A DNA stretch of 24,684 bases from a virus: IMG/VR virus record IMGVR_UViG_3300030328_002472, positions 1 to 24,684 of that record; one strand, 5' to 3'. This document shows positions 6,890-14,084 of this stretch, one piece after another. A model generated the notes under the pieces. It worked only from the letters and a program-made list of their open reading frames with translations, was not told where the DNA came from and did no database searches. Positions within the stretch are counted from its first letter, which is position 1. Each line of letters starts with the position of its first letter. Position numbers and translations under genes: made by a program.

Positions 6890-8011
6890 TTAAGTAAGCG
6901 TGAATCGCTCTTCGTTTGTTTTAATTACAGACGCTTCACTTAAAGCATCTGCAAAATCTCTTACTGCTTGTTGTTTCTCTCCTTTTTCAGCGTGCTTAGA
7001 AGCTAAGTCAGTTACTTTTTTTAAAGGGAAGCTAGCAGTCTCTAAAATCTCTTCATTTGAAATACCGAACTCTTCAGCAACTTCAATAAGCTTTTTATTA
7101 TCTACACACTTTCTGGGTGAGCCCATCGATTTTAATTTTAAAGTAGGGAACTCAGTGCCTGACTTAGCCATGTCTATAGCTTTAGCTTTTATTTTTGTTG
7201 CCCAATTGCTTACAATTTTCGCTACAGTCCACAATTGCTCAATAGTTTCTGGGTCTTCTGGATTTTCAATATCACCTTTAGGTATAAATTTATCAGCAAA
7301 CCTGGATGCAATTTCTATTACTATCGCCCCTAATGCAGGGCACCTCTCTTCAAAAGCACAAAATCTACAGTTGCCAGAGGGTTCCAGATCATCTAAATCA
7401 GGAGCACTCTTATCCCATTCTGGCCTTACCCGTTCCGCTTTCGTTATTACTTGTGAAAGATCTTCAATTAAATTTGGCACATCTTCTCTTTTAAATGTGC
7501 CGTGTAAAACTTCACCCCTTACAGGTATATAAAACACAAAAGTTATTTCATTAAGATCTTCATATTTTTGGAAAGCTCCTACTGAGTAAGCCTTAGCTTG
7601 CCAGTTTTCAGTAGGCTCATCTATGGTTGAGATACCTGTTTTATAATCCCCCATGACAGCTTTATCTCCACCATACAAAGTTAATCTATCACAAGTCCCA
7701 AAGGTGTTCGTGCCTTCAAGAGCCACATCAACTACAATTTCATTGTGTTCTTCTCTATGCTGATCTCCTATAATTTTGTTAAGAAAAATATCTTCGTCTT
7801 TTACTATTTGTTCGTAGATATCATTCTCATCTTCATCATGTAACGCAGAAGGATCTCTGATCTCAAGTGCCTCGTGTATACGGGTGCCTTTCTCGGCAGC
7901 TGCACTAGTACCTTCCCTGCCTTTATACCCTGCACAAGTTGCTACGTACTTAAGACTCGATGGGGAAAACTCTGCGTGCCCTCTGTTTGCGTGATCTGGT
8001 TGATTATCCAT
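6890..8011 (-). CDS. RecB/Cas4-like PD-(D/E)XK exonuclease with probable 4Fe-4S cluster (DUF2800-like)
   Basis: This 373-residue nuclease probably processes DNA ends during replication and recombination. Catalytic residues follow the RecB-family order: His46 in GTRIHEALE, Asp108 in FGTCDRL, Asp122 and Lys124 in GDYKTG, and Gln138 in NWQAKAYS. Cys26 near the N-terminus plus Cys215, Cys218 and Cys224 (CRFCAFEERC) match the four-cysteine iron-sulfur staple of Cas4/AddB-type nucleases. From memory, the whole resembles the phage DUF2800 family. The C-terminal 130 residues are helical and of unknown function. The ATG overlaps the helicase stop by eight bases, with AGAGG six bases upstream. Its neighbours (helicase upstream, possible ssDNA-binding protein downstream) suggest a phage recombination set. 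The nuclease call is strong; the Fe-S cluster is inferred from the cysteine pattern. Confidence 0.9.
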   Translation of the reverse strand: MDNQPDHANRGHAEFSPSSLKYVATCAGYKGREGTSAAAEKGTRIHEALEIRDPSALHDEDENDIYEQIVKDEDIFLNKIIGDQHREEHNEIVVDVALEGTNTFGTCDRLTLYGGDKAVMGDYKTGISTIDEPTENWQAKAYSVGAFQKYEDLNEITFVFYIPVRGEVLHGTFKREDVPNLIEDLSQVITKAERVRPEWDKSAPDLDDLEPSGNCRFCAFEERCPALGAIVIEIASRFADKFIPKGDIENPEDPETIEQLWTVAKIVSNWATKIKAKAIDMAKSGTEFPTLKLKSMGSPRKCVDNKKLIEVAEEFGISNEEILETASFPLKKVTDLASKHAEKGEKQQAVRDFADALSEASVIKTNEERFTLT

Positions 8012-9299
8012 GTAGTGCCTCTAAGTTTTTAAGTTTCTTTTCTATAGACTTCATTACAGCCTCTTCAATAGAGTTAGCTGCCACCAGAATTTTTTGTATT
8101 GCGTCTGACTTAGCTCCATTTCTATGTATTCGACCTAAAGTTTGCAGATGGTTCTTAGCAGAGAATGAAGGACTAATCAAACTAATGCGTGGCCTGTTTC
8201 CATTAATATCGTGTAATGATACTCCTGTTCCCCCTGCTGCAATGTTAGAAACTATTATATGTGTCTTGTCGTTTTGAAAATCGTTAATAGTATTTTCTCT
8301 TTCTACGGAAGATTGATTTCCTTCAATCCGACCACATTCTAATTGCTGACTTAGAGCGGTCACGGAGTCTGCAAAGTTAACAAAAATAACTACTGAGTTC
8401 CCCTGACTAACTAAGTCCTGAGCCATGTCTGCTAAGTCTGGAACTTTAAAAGATTCTGCTAACTGCCTAGCTCTTAATATATCTACTATAGCGTACCCAC
8501 TGTCGGTTAAAGATTTCCTGTCCTCAATAAATGCTTCTACAATAGCGGGGGTAACACCTAGATCATCGTACGCTTTTATAATTTTATCAGTCTTACTAAA
8601 CTGCGTTGGCTCAACAAAAACTCTATTAGCTCTAAATGAATCTGGAAAATCTTCGACAGTTAGTTTATGTGCGGATACTCCATAAATAGCTTTACGTACG
8701 TCAGACAATTTTTTACGGCTTATCAGTCTCCATTGTTTCCATTGATCTCTAGCACACCCATTTTGAACCATCCAACTGTACCAACTAGGAGTGCCATCTG
8801 GTTTCTTATTAAGGCCATGTAGTCCTAACATATATCCTAAAGCTCTCATTTCTGTAGGATCTTCACAAGCTGTTGCAGACATACCATGTATTGAGTACCC
8901 TTGATTAACTAGGGATATAATTAATTGAGCAGACTGCGTGTAGGCTCCTTTGCATTTATGAATTTCATCTACTAGCACCAAAGTGTTCTTAGGAAGCTTC
9001 CACTTCATAAGCTTTTTACCCCTCTTGCTCATGAATGGAGTGTTACCCGTCCTAACTTTTTCATAATTAAGGACGAACAAAGGAGCTACCCCCACTTCTT
9101 TTAATTCTCTTTGCCAGGAAGGAATAACAGCTTTAGGACATAAAACAGCTATAGGAACTTTAAGTGCCCTAGCAATATGAACTGCAACAATAGTTTTGCC
9201 TGTGCCAACAGAGCTTGTATCGACTGTGTTTTTTCCTTGTAGAAGCGTCTTTACAAAAAATTTGTGAGCTTCCGCTTGTTTAGGGAAGAGGGTTTTCAT
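8004..9299 (-). CDS. SF2 helicase (SNF2/DEAD-like)
   Basis: This is a 431-residue, two-domain ATP-dependent DNA translocase or helicase. Visible motifs: Gln8 in FPKQAEA (Q-motif-like), Walker A SVGTGKT at 30-36, motif Ia-like AVLCPKAVIPSW, motif II DEIH at 111-114, motif III GMSATA at 139-144, and in the second domain VIFVNF, then GGTGVSLHD, then motif VI QTLGRIHRNG with two arginines. This is a compact SNF2-like helicase of the type often found in phage replication modules, where it may assist fork restart, recombination or transcription-replication conflicts. It is complete, with no insertions. It follows the resolvase gene after 46 bases, which contain a weak promoter-like sequence, and overlaps the nuclease gene by eight bases. 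Confidence 0.92.
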   Translation of the reverse strand: MKTLFPKQAEAHKFFVKTLLQGKNTVDTSSVGTGKTIVAVHIARALKVPIAVLCPKAVIPSWQRELKEVGVAPLFVLNYEKVRTGNTPFMSKRGKKLMKWKLPKNTLVLVDEIHKCKGAYTQSAQLIISLVNQGYSIHGMSATACEDPTEMRALGYMLGLHGLNKKPDGTPSWYSWMVQNGCARDQWKQWRLISRKKLSDVRKAIYGVSAHKLTVEDFPDSFRANRVFVEPTQFSKTDKIIKAYDDLGVTPAIVEAFIEDRKSLTDSGYAIVDILRARQLAESFKVPDLADMAQDLVSQGNSVVIFVNFADSVTALSQQLECGRIEGNQSSVERENTINDFQNDKTHIIVSNIAAGGTGVSLHDINGNRPRISLISPSFSAKNHLQTLGRIHRNGAKSDAIQKILVAANSIEEAVMKSIEKKLKNLEALHG

Positions 9300-9308
9300 G
9301 CGGTTGCG

Positions 9309-9337
9309 ACTCTACAACCTACAGTTTATGCCGTCAA
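9309..9337 (-). promoter_or_regulatory. weak sigma70-like promoter candidate upstream of the SF2 helicase gene
   Basis: On the minus strand the gap before the helicase gene holds TTGACG (9332-9337), then 17 bases, then TAGAGT (9309-9314), ending nine bases before the ATG. The -35 box is close to consensus and the -10 box matches four of six positions. This is one of the few real gaps in the minus-strand block. Chance matches of this quality are common in AT-rich DNA. Confidence 0.2.
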
Positions 9338-9345
9338 GATATTTA

Positions 9346-9852
9346 TTATAATTTATCATACCCTAAAATTGCATACCCTTTCCGAATATACCTAGCAATA
9401 AGAAAAGCATCAACCATTCCATCATGTGCCTTAGAACATCTTTTGCTTTTGAGCCAGCACTCTTCAGGAGCTAGTCCGTTCGCTACATGTAACGCAGCTT
9501 TCTTGGTATCATATGGAGGAGCTAGGTGACCTAACATAGACTTCTGCCAGTTATGTACTTTGACACACCTAACATCCCACCCCCTACTTTCAGCTAGTCC
9601 TAACAATTTACCAAATGATAAAGCCATTGACCTAACTGCTTGCGAGCTTCGTGCATGGTGTAAAGGCTCTTCAACAGCAAATATGAAATCTGATTCAAGT
9701 GCCATTACCCACTCATAAACTTTACGTGCGTCTGTTTCTCGCTTCTTACTTCTTTGAAGCGTAGGCATAACTGTCTTATCAATGACAGCTCCTGTTTGTT
9801 TTGATATGGCAACTAACCCACCATTAAGCCCGTTATCGACTCCTATTATCAT
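9346..9852 (-). CDS. RuvC-like Holliday junction resolvase
   Basis: This 168-residue protein has the RNase H-fold resolvase pattern: Asp6 in IIGVDNGLNGG on the first strand, Glu61 or Glu62 in FAVEEP, and the C-terminal pair Asp144 and Asp148 in KAHDGMVDAFLIA. These four acidic residues would bind two metal ions and cut branched DNA before packaging or during recombination. The length fits RuvC-type phage enzymes. A small insertion with Lys, Arg and Cys (LKSKRCSK) lies just before the last motif. The ATG overlaps the previous gene's TGA (ATGA). The next gene downstream is the SF2 helicase. The call is firm for the fold and good for the function. Confidence 0.88.
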   Translation of the reverse strand: MIIGVDNGLNGGLVAISKQTGAVIDKTVMPTLQRSKKRETDARKVYEWVMALESDFIFAVEEPLHHARSSQAVRSMALSFGKLLGLAESRGWDVRCVKVHNWQKSMLGHLAPPYDTKKAALHVANGLAPEECWLKSKRCSKAHDGMVDAFLIARYIRKGYAILGYDKL

Positions 9853-10100
9853 AGACTCTCTATATCTCTTGCTCTTACTAAAAGACCTTCCCCTTCATAA
9901 GGGACAAACAAAGAAATGTTTTTGTCTAGAAGTTGCAAGTACCTTACCTCTTTTCCATTTGTTGGCTTTACCAAATAAAAGACTCCTTTTTCTTCTTTAA
10001 AATAAAAACTAAAGTCTACTTTAGAAAAACTTTTACGCATTAATACTAGGGGGTCTATAACTCTAACCCTCTCTTTAAATAATATACTCGTTTTCGTCAT
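9849..10100 (-). CDS. hypothetical small protein (83 residues)
   Basis: I do not recognise this protein. It is basic and beta-rich, with VDFSFYFKEEKGVFYLVKP, a strand-turn pattern, then LFVPYEGEGLLVRARDI at the end. There is no membrane segment. The ATG at 10100 lies within the upstream 87-residue gene (26-base out-of-frame overlap) and lacks a ribosome-binding site; a later in-frame Met21 is an alternative start. Its stop overlaps the resolvase ATG in ATGA, which supports coupled translation and a real gene. A plus-strand ORF here is a shadow. Confidence 0.55.
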   Translation of the reverse strand: MTKTSILFKERVRVIDPLVLMRKSFSKVDFSFYFKEEKGVFYLVKPTNGKEVRYLQLLDKNISLFVPYEGEGLLVRARDIESL

Positions 10101-10338
10101 CTAAAAATACTGGTGTTCCTTCTCCAAAATCGGATTGCAAATATGTATACTCATACAGATCGTAAGCTTCTTTCTTAGAAACTTTTTTGTTTTTTACTAA
10201 AATCGAAATAGTTTTCTTTTTTGAATAGCAAGCCACAGGGGCTTTCCCAAAGGACTCAACAACTCCTACAAAGGCTTTTTGTAATCCAGAGTATGTAAGA
10301 AGACCATTATCTGGATTCTCTTCAGTTTTTGATGCCAT
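10075..10338 (-). CDS. hypothetical small protein (87 residues)
   Basis: I do not recognise this protein. It has a polar N-terminus, a helix-like middle (SGLQKAFVGVVESFGK), then a lysine-rich stretch with KKKTISILVKNKKVSKKEA, and an acidic tail (FLDDENEYII). The basic middle could contact nucleic acid, but no known motif is visible. It starts on the last base of the upstream TerS-like gene and its 3' end overlaps the next gene by 26 bases in another frame. Its place between TerS and the resolvase gives no firm hint of a job. Confidence 0.6.
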   Translation of the reverse strand: MASKTEENPDNGLLTYSGLQKAFVGVVESFGKAPVACYSKKKTISILVKNKKVSKKEAYDLYEYTYLQSDFGEGTPVFLDDENEYII

Positions 10339-10919
10339 TACTCAATGGGTTCTACGTCTATAATATCTTTGTCTATAGCCCCTCCTTTAGAGGCTTTTGT
10401 ATTATTTAATATAGATATGTCTATCTGAACCTTGCCTGGACCACCTCCACTTTTAGAGTTTAGCCCTAAATTCCTACGGGCTATTTGATCCATAATATCT
10501 AGATCTCTAGGAGTCTTTGGTGTTTTAAAATTTTTCTTCCCATCTCGTATAAGTTTTATGGCAGTCGCTGCCACATACGCTTGATAAGCTTCTGCTGGGG
10601 AAGCCTGCCCTTCAGCCACTTCTTTAATCAATTCATCTTCTAAAGTACGGGCATCATGCTTTTCAAGCTTCCGCTCTTCTTTAGTCATCGTTTGTTTCTT
10701 TGCGTCTAGCTCCTTTTTAATGTTCTCTGGTATTACATTAGGCTCATGTGGAGTTTTCTTTCCTCCGATTCCTTTTTCTCTGAACCATCTCCGTAATGTA
10801 GATGAGTGAATATCCAGTTCTTTACTGATACTAACTAGTGTATAGTCTTGATTATAGAGCTCTATAGCTCTATCTAGTAATTCTTGTTTTTTAGTAATCT
10901 TAGCCAAACTAAGTAACAT
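10338..10919 (-). CDS. terS: probable terminase small subunit (HTH protein)
   Basis: This 193-residue protein has the plan of a small terminase subunit. An N-terminal helix-turn-helix spans about residues 13-47 (IELYNQDYTLVSISKEL then DIHSSTLRRWFREKG). A charged helical region with coiled-coil character covers about 65-125. A C-terminal segment holds DIMDQIARRNLGL followed by a Gly-rich turn and a beta strand (VQIDISIL), typical of the oligomerisation and TerL-contact parts. It would recognise phage DNA and start packaging with TerL. It is transcribed divergently from TerL, with 32 bases between the start codons, and heads the replication block instead of sharing a late operon. No ribosome-binding site is visible. 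A plain transcriptional regulator is an alternative, less likely given the C-terminal pattern and the neighbour. Confidence 0.7.
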   Translation of the reverse strand: MLLSLAKITKKQELLDRAIELYNQDYTLVSISKELDIHSSTLRRWFREKGIGGKKTPHEPNVIPENIKKELDAKKQTMTKEERKLEKHDARTLEDELIKEVAEGQASPAEAYQAYVAATAIKLIRDGKKNFKTPKTPRDLDIMDQIARRNLGLNSKSGGGPGKVQIDISILNNTKASKGGAIDKDIIDVEPIE

Positions 10920-10951
10920 ATACTATTATTATTAATAAATTTCAAGTTTCT
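10920..10951. promoter_or_regulatory. divergent intergenic region between terS and terL
   Basis: Only 32 bases lie between the two start codons, almost all A and T, including CTATTATTATTAATAAA on the plus strand. Neither gene has a ribosome-binding site here. Both blocks must be transcribed either from promoters inside this short stretch or from promoters inside the coding regions. A TATACT at about 10918-10923 on the plus strand is -10-like, with no clear -35. The exact boxes cannot be assigned. Confidence 0.4.
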
Positions 10952-12715
10952 ATGAGTAACAAGCTTCATGTGTATGAACCAAGAATAGTTGCTAACACCA
11001 ATGACATGGATGTTGGTGGTTTAATTATTCCAGCAACTAACACTTTAACAGCTCTACTATATGGCTTTAGACACCATAAAGTTAATAAAGCTAGAGAGTA
11101 TTACTTCTGGAGGCTTTGTGATGAGTTATGGAACCATGATGATTTGCCAGAGAAGATGATGGTCAAACACCCTTGGGCAGAAGAAATGATTAAGTGTGTT
11201 ATTGCCAACCGATATGTATCAATAGGTGGTGCTGCTTCTTCTGGTAAGTCGCATACTATGGCTGCGTGGGGTATTTTAAATTGGCTTTCTGCTCCTAGAG
11301 ATACATTGGTCCTTTTAACATCTACCACGTTACGTGAAGCACGTAAAAGAATTTGGGGGTCTGTTATTTCTTTATTGTCTGTGATTGAAGGAGCACCATT
11401 AAAAGTTAGAGACTCGATTGGTAATGTCGCATATATCAATGAACAGGGTAACTTAATTGAGCGAGCAGGATTATCATTAATTGCAGCAGAGCGTAGTAAA
11501 ACCCGTGAAGCTGTAGGTAAGTTTATTGGTATAAAACAGAAAAGAGTAATTTTAATTGGTGATGAGCTTGCTGAATTAAGTGAGGCAATATTGCAAGCTG
11601 GCCTATCAAACCTATCAAAAAACCCTTATTTCCAGCTTATTGGAATGAGTAACCCTTCATCTAGGTTTGATGCATTTGGCATATGGAGTGAGCCAAAACA
11701 TGGATGGGACTCTGTAGACCCTAGTATTGATGATCAATGGAAAACTAAATGGGGTGGTAAGTATGTCAGGTTTGATGGAGAGCGTAGCCCAAACATTGTT
11801 GCGGGAGAAGACATATACCCCTGGCTACCAACACTTGAGAAATTAAATGAAGACAAGGCTTTACTGGGTCCAGAGTCTAGAGGGTATATGCGGATGGTGA
11901 GAGCTATCTTCTTTGATTCAGATGAAACAGAGGGCATTTATTCTGAAGCAGAGTTAACAAGATCTGGTAGCATGTCCGCAACAGAATGGCAGGGCAAACC
12001 CACCCCCATTGCAGGATTAGACCCTGCTTTTACTAATGGTGGTGACAGAACTATTTTATATACTGGCTTTGTTGGGTATAACCACACAGGTCAATTTTGT
12101 GTTAGTCTGGATGAGCCACACCACCTTAATGACGATGCCACCAACAAAGCTGTGCCTCGGACTTATCAGATCGTTCGCCAAATAAAAGACCTATGTATAA
12201 AGAAAGGTATTTTGCCAGAAAACGTAGCAGTTGACGCAACGGGTGCTGGAGCGCCTTTTTGCGATGTGCTTGCTGGGGAGTGGTCAGATCAGATTCTTCG
12301 GGTTTCATTTGGAGGTAAGGCATCAGACAGAAGGGTTTCTGCTAACAGCAAAATGATTGGACAAGAGTTATATGTTAATAGGGTTAGCGAACTTTGGTTT
12401 GTTGGCAAGGAACTTATTAGGACAAAACAGTTATTTGGAATAAAGAATGATTTAGCGCAAGAGATAACTAATAGGAACTACGACATGGTTAAAGGATCTA
12501 CTTTAAGAATGAAGATCGAGTCTAAACCAGAATATAAATCTAGGTTTGGTAAGTCACCTGACTTGGCTGATGCAGCTTTTTTATGTTTAGATTTGGCAAG
12601 GCAACGTCATGGACTTGTTGCTGTTGAACCACTTGAGGAAGGGTCACCTGCTGCAAAGAGGCAAAGGAGATCAATTAAAAACATGACGACCGTACTGACG
12701 GTTGACCCACTATAA
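10952..12715 (+). CDS. terL: terminase large subunit
   Basis: This 587-residue DNA packaging motor and headful or end-cutting nuclease acts at the portal of the prohead. ATPase domain: Walker A GGAASSGKS at 92-100 and Walker B VILIGDE at 199-205, with a coupling-type segment LIGMSNPSSR after it. Nuclease domain (RNase H-like fold): Asp357 in IAGLDPAF, Asp428 in AVDATGAG and Asp537 or Asp540 in SPDLADAAF. The C-terminal 35 residues are basic (KRQRRSIK). Length and motif order are normal and the gene is intact. The ATG lacks a ribosome-binding site; no better start is visible. It faces away from the small subunit gene. A 127-base gap with a hairpin follows before the next gene. Confidence 0.95.
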   Translation: MSNKLHVYEPRIVANTNDMDVGGLIIPATNTLTALLYGFRHHKVNKAREYYFWRLCDELWNHDDLPEKMMVKHPWAEEMIKCVIANRYVSIGGAASSGKSHTMAAWGILNWLSAPRDTLVLLTSTTLREARKRIWGSVISLLSVIEGAPLKVRDSIGNVAYINEQGNLIERAGLSLIAAERSKTREAVGKFIGIKQKRVILIGDELAELSEAILQAGLSNLSKNPYFQLIGMSNPSSRFDAFGIWSEPKHGWDSVDPSIDDQWKTKWGGKYVRFDGERSPNIVAGEDIYPWLPTLEKLNEDKALLGPESRGYMRMVRAIFFDSDETEGIYSEAELTRSGSMSATEWQGKPTPIAGLDPAFTNGGDRTILYTGFVGYNHTGQFCVSLDEPHHLNDDATNKAVPRTYQIVRQIKDLCIKKGILPENVAVDATGAGAPFCDVLAGEWSDQILRVSFGGKASDRRVSANSKMIGQELYVNRVSELWFVGKELIRTKQLFGIKNDLAQEITNRNYDMVKGSTLRMKIESKPEYKSRFGKSPDLADAAFLCLDLARQRHGLVAVEPLEEGSPAAKRQRRSIKNMTTVLTVDPL

Positions 12716-12842
12716 AACTTTCTTTAGTCCCTTGATGCAATTGTTTCCGTTAAACAGAAACAATTACTTCAATACGTGTTAAGAACTTTTCACTCTCCAA
12801 CTTGACTTGTTGAATTTTTATTAATTAAGCTTAAATTTACTC
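12716..12842 (+). promoter_or_regulatory. 127-base intergenic region with a 9-base-stem hairpin
   Basis: This is the longest gap in the window. A perfect inverted repeat AATTGTTTC (12739-12747) and GAAACAATT (12757-12765) encloses a 9-base loop. The stem is AT-rich and no U-run follows, so it is a poor intrinsic terminator; an operator or an mRNA-processing or stability element is as likely. Downstream, TTGACT followed by AT-rich DNA near 12802-12832 could belong to a promoter for the structural genes, but no convincing -10 box has the right spacing. Confidence 0.4.
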
Positions 12843-14081
12843 ATGGCTAGATCATCTTTACGTCGAACACTTAAGCGTCTAAATAAAAAAAGAGAAGAAA
12901 AAGAGGGGCTTATGTCCTCTTTTTCGCCTGCAACAGGGGCAGATCCTGTTGATTCTAGAAACCAGCCTATGCCAAAAAGTAACATTGTTAATGTTGGTGT
13001 GACTGGATCTGCTGGATCTGCTGGATCTGCTGGATCTGCTGGATCTGCTGGGCCTGATAAAAAATTAACTCTTCAGCAAATTGTAGACCGTGAAACTAAA
13101 CGTAGAACTGATCGTACAATGCCAGATGGTTCTCGTGTAGCTAATGTATCTGGTAAAGATCCAAATGCCCCAAAAGTCACGATGCCTGACGGCTCTCAAA
13201 GATCTAGAATGTTAGAAGTTGTTGGTGCTGATTCTACAGCTCAAGCTGATCGCTTTATACGAGAAAACCCTAACGACTTTGCTAAAATCTCTCCTGCTGT
13301 TCTTGAGGACAGAAAAAGATCTCCTCAATATGCAGATGTTGAGGGAGATACAAGAGTAAATAAAAATTTACCAAAACAATTTATGGATACTGCTGAAGGG
13401 CGTAAGTACTTTACACCTATGGCTAAAGGAGATCTTCGTGGTAAATATGTTCCAGAGTTTGGCACATATGGCAGTTTAAGTGCAGCTGAAGAAATTCCAG
13501 AAGAAGGAGTGCGTGATGTACGTCCTAAGTTTACGGACCCAAAAACAGGAAAAACTGTTTATACAAACCCAAGAGCAAAAGAACACAGGAATTTTGCTGC
13601 TAAGATAAAAGAAAAAGGTGGAGGTTGGTGGACTAGACCAGAGAATGCAAGAGCGTTGGCTGCTTTGTTAAATGAAGCTCCTTCAAAAGGATTAAACAGC
13701 TCTCAAGTGATGAAGTTTATTGGTGACTTTGACAAGTCAGTTACGCATAAACAAGACAGTGATGAAGGTATGGATTGGATACAAGGGGTTGTTCGTTCAG
13801 AAACAGGCAGTGACCCTGCTGACATTGCTTTCTCTAGAAAACGTGCTTTCCCTGATCAAGGCAATAAAAATAAACTCTTGAAAAAAATTAGGAAGCAGAG
13901 AGAAAAAGAAAAAGAAAAAGAAAAAGAAAAAGGAAAAGGAAAAGGACAAGGGCAACCTGATGTGTGGGACTTACTTAAAAGACTACCCCCTGAACTTCAA
14001 GAAACAGTTATTAAACAGCTTCAGAATAATCCTTCTGGGAATTCTTTACCTAATTTAAAGCCTGGAAAAAAAGTACAATAG
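12843..14081 (+). CDS. putative virion-associated protein with low-complexity repeats
   Basis: I do not recognise the family of this 412-residue, strongly basic, mostly disordered-looking protein. It begins with an Arg/Lys-rich helix (residues 1-22), then a GSA x5 tract (about 55-69), then two similar TMPDGS motifs (about 91 and 114). A more ordered middle (roughly 120-330) includes GGGWWTRPENARALAALL. A KEKEKE-KGKGQG tract follows (about 353-371), and the last part is a helix with PDVWDLLKRLPPELQ. It lies directly after TerL where a portal gene would often be, but no portal motif is seen. Its position between TerL and the giant gene suggests a minor structural, internal or scaffold-like role. 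That is inference from position. Confidence 0.75.
   Translation: MARSSLRRTLKRLNKKREEKEGLMSSFSPATGADPVDSRNQPMPKSNIVNVGVTGSAGSAGSAGSAGSAGPDKKLTLQQIVDRETKRRTDRTMPDGSRVANVSGKDPNAPKVTMPDGSQRSRMLEVVGADSTAQADRFIRENPNDFAKISPAVLEDRKRSPQYADVEGDTRVNKNLPKQFMDTAEGRKYFTPMAKGDLRGKYVPEFGTYGSLSAAEEIPEEGVRDVRPKFTDPKTGKTVYTNPRAKEHRNFAAKIKEKGGGWWTRPENARALAALLNEAPSKGLNSSQVMKFIGDFDKSVTHKQDSDEGMDWIQGVVRSETGSDPADIAFSRKRAFPDQGNKNKLLKKIRKQREKEKEKEKEKGKGKGQGQPDVWDLLKRLPPELQETVIKQLQNNPSGNSLPNLKPGKKVQ
13005..13049 (+). repeat. five exact tandem copies of a 9-base unit (GGATCTGCT)
   Basis: The five copies are identical at DNA level and encode GSA x5, a flexible linker in the 412-residue protein. Exact DNA identity, not just protein identity, points to recent slippage, so copy number may vary between isolates. 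Being a multiple of three, changes would keep the frame. Confidence 0.95.
13902..13952 (+). repeat. GAAAAA hexamer repeat (five copies) grading into GGAAAA
   Basis: Five exact GAAAAA units at 13902-13931 are followed by related GGAAAA/GGACAA units. They encode alternating Glu-Lys, then Gly-Lys, then Gly-Gln in the 412-residue protein. The purine tract is a likely slippage site; one-base changes in its A5 runs would shift the frame 50 codons before the stop. Confidence 0.9.
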
Positions 14082-14084
14082 ATA

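Noticed and set aside
12739-12765. Rho-independent terminator after terL
   Set aside because: The stem is perfect but AT-rich and lacks a U-run; it is listed only as a hairpin of unknown role.
13005-13049. CRISPR-like array
   Set aside because: The repeats are 9 bases long with no spacers and encode an in-frame GSA linker.
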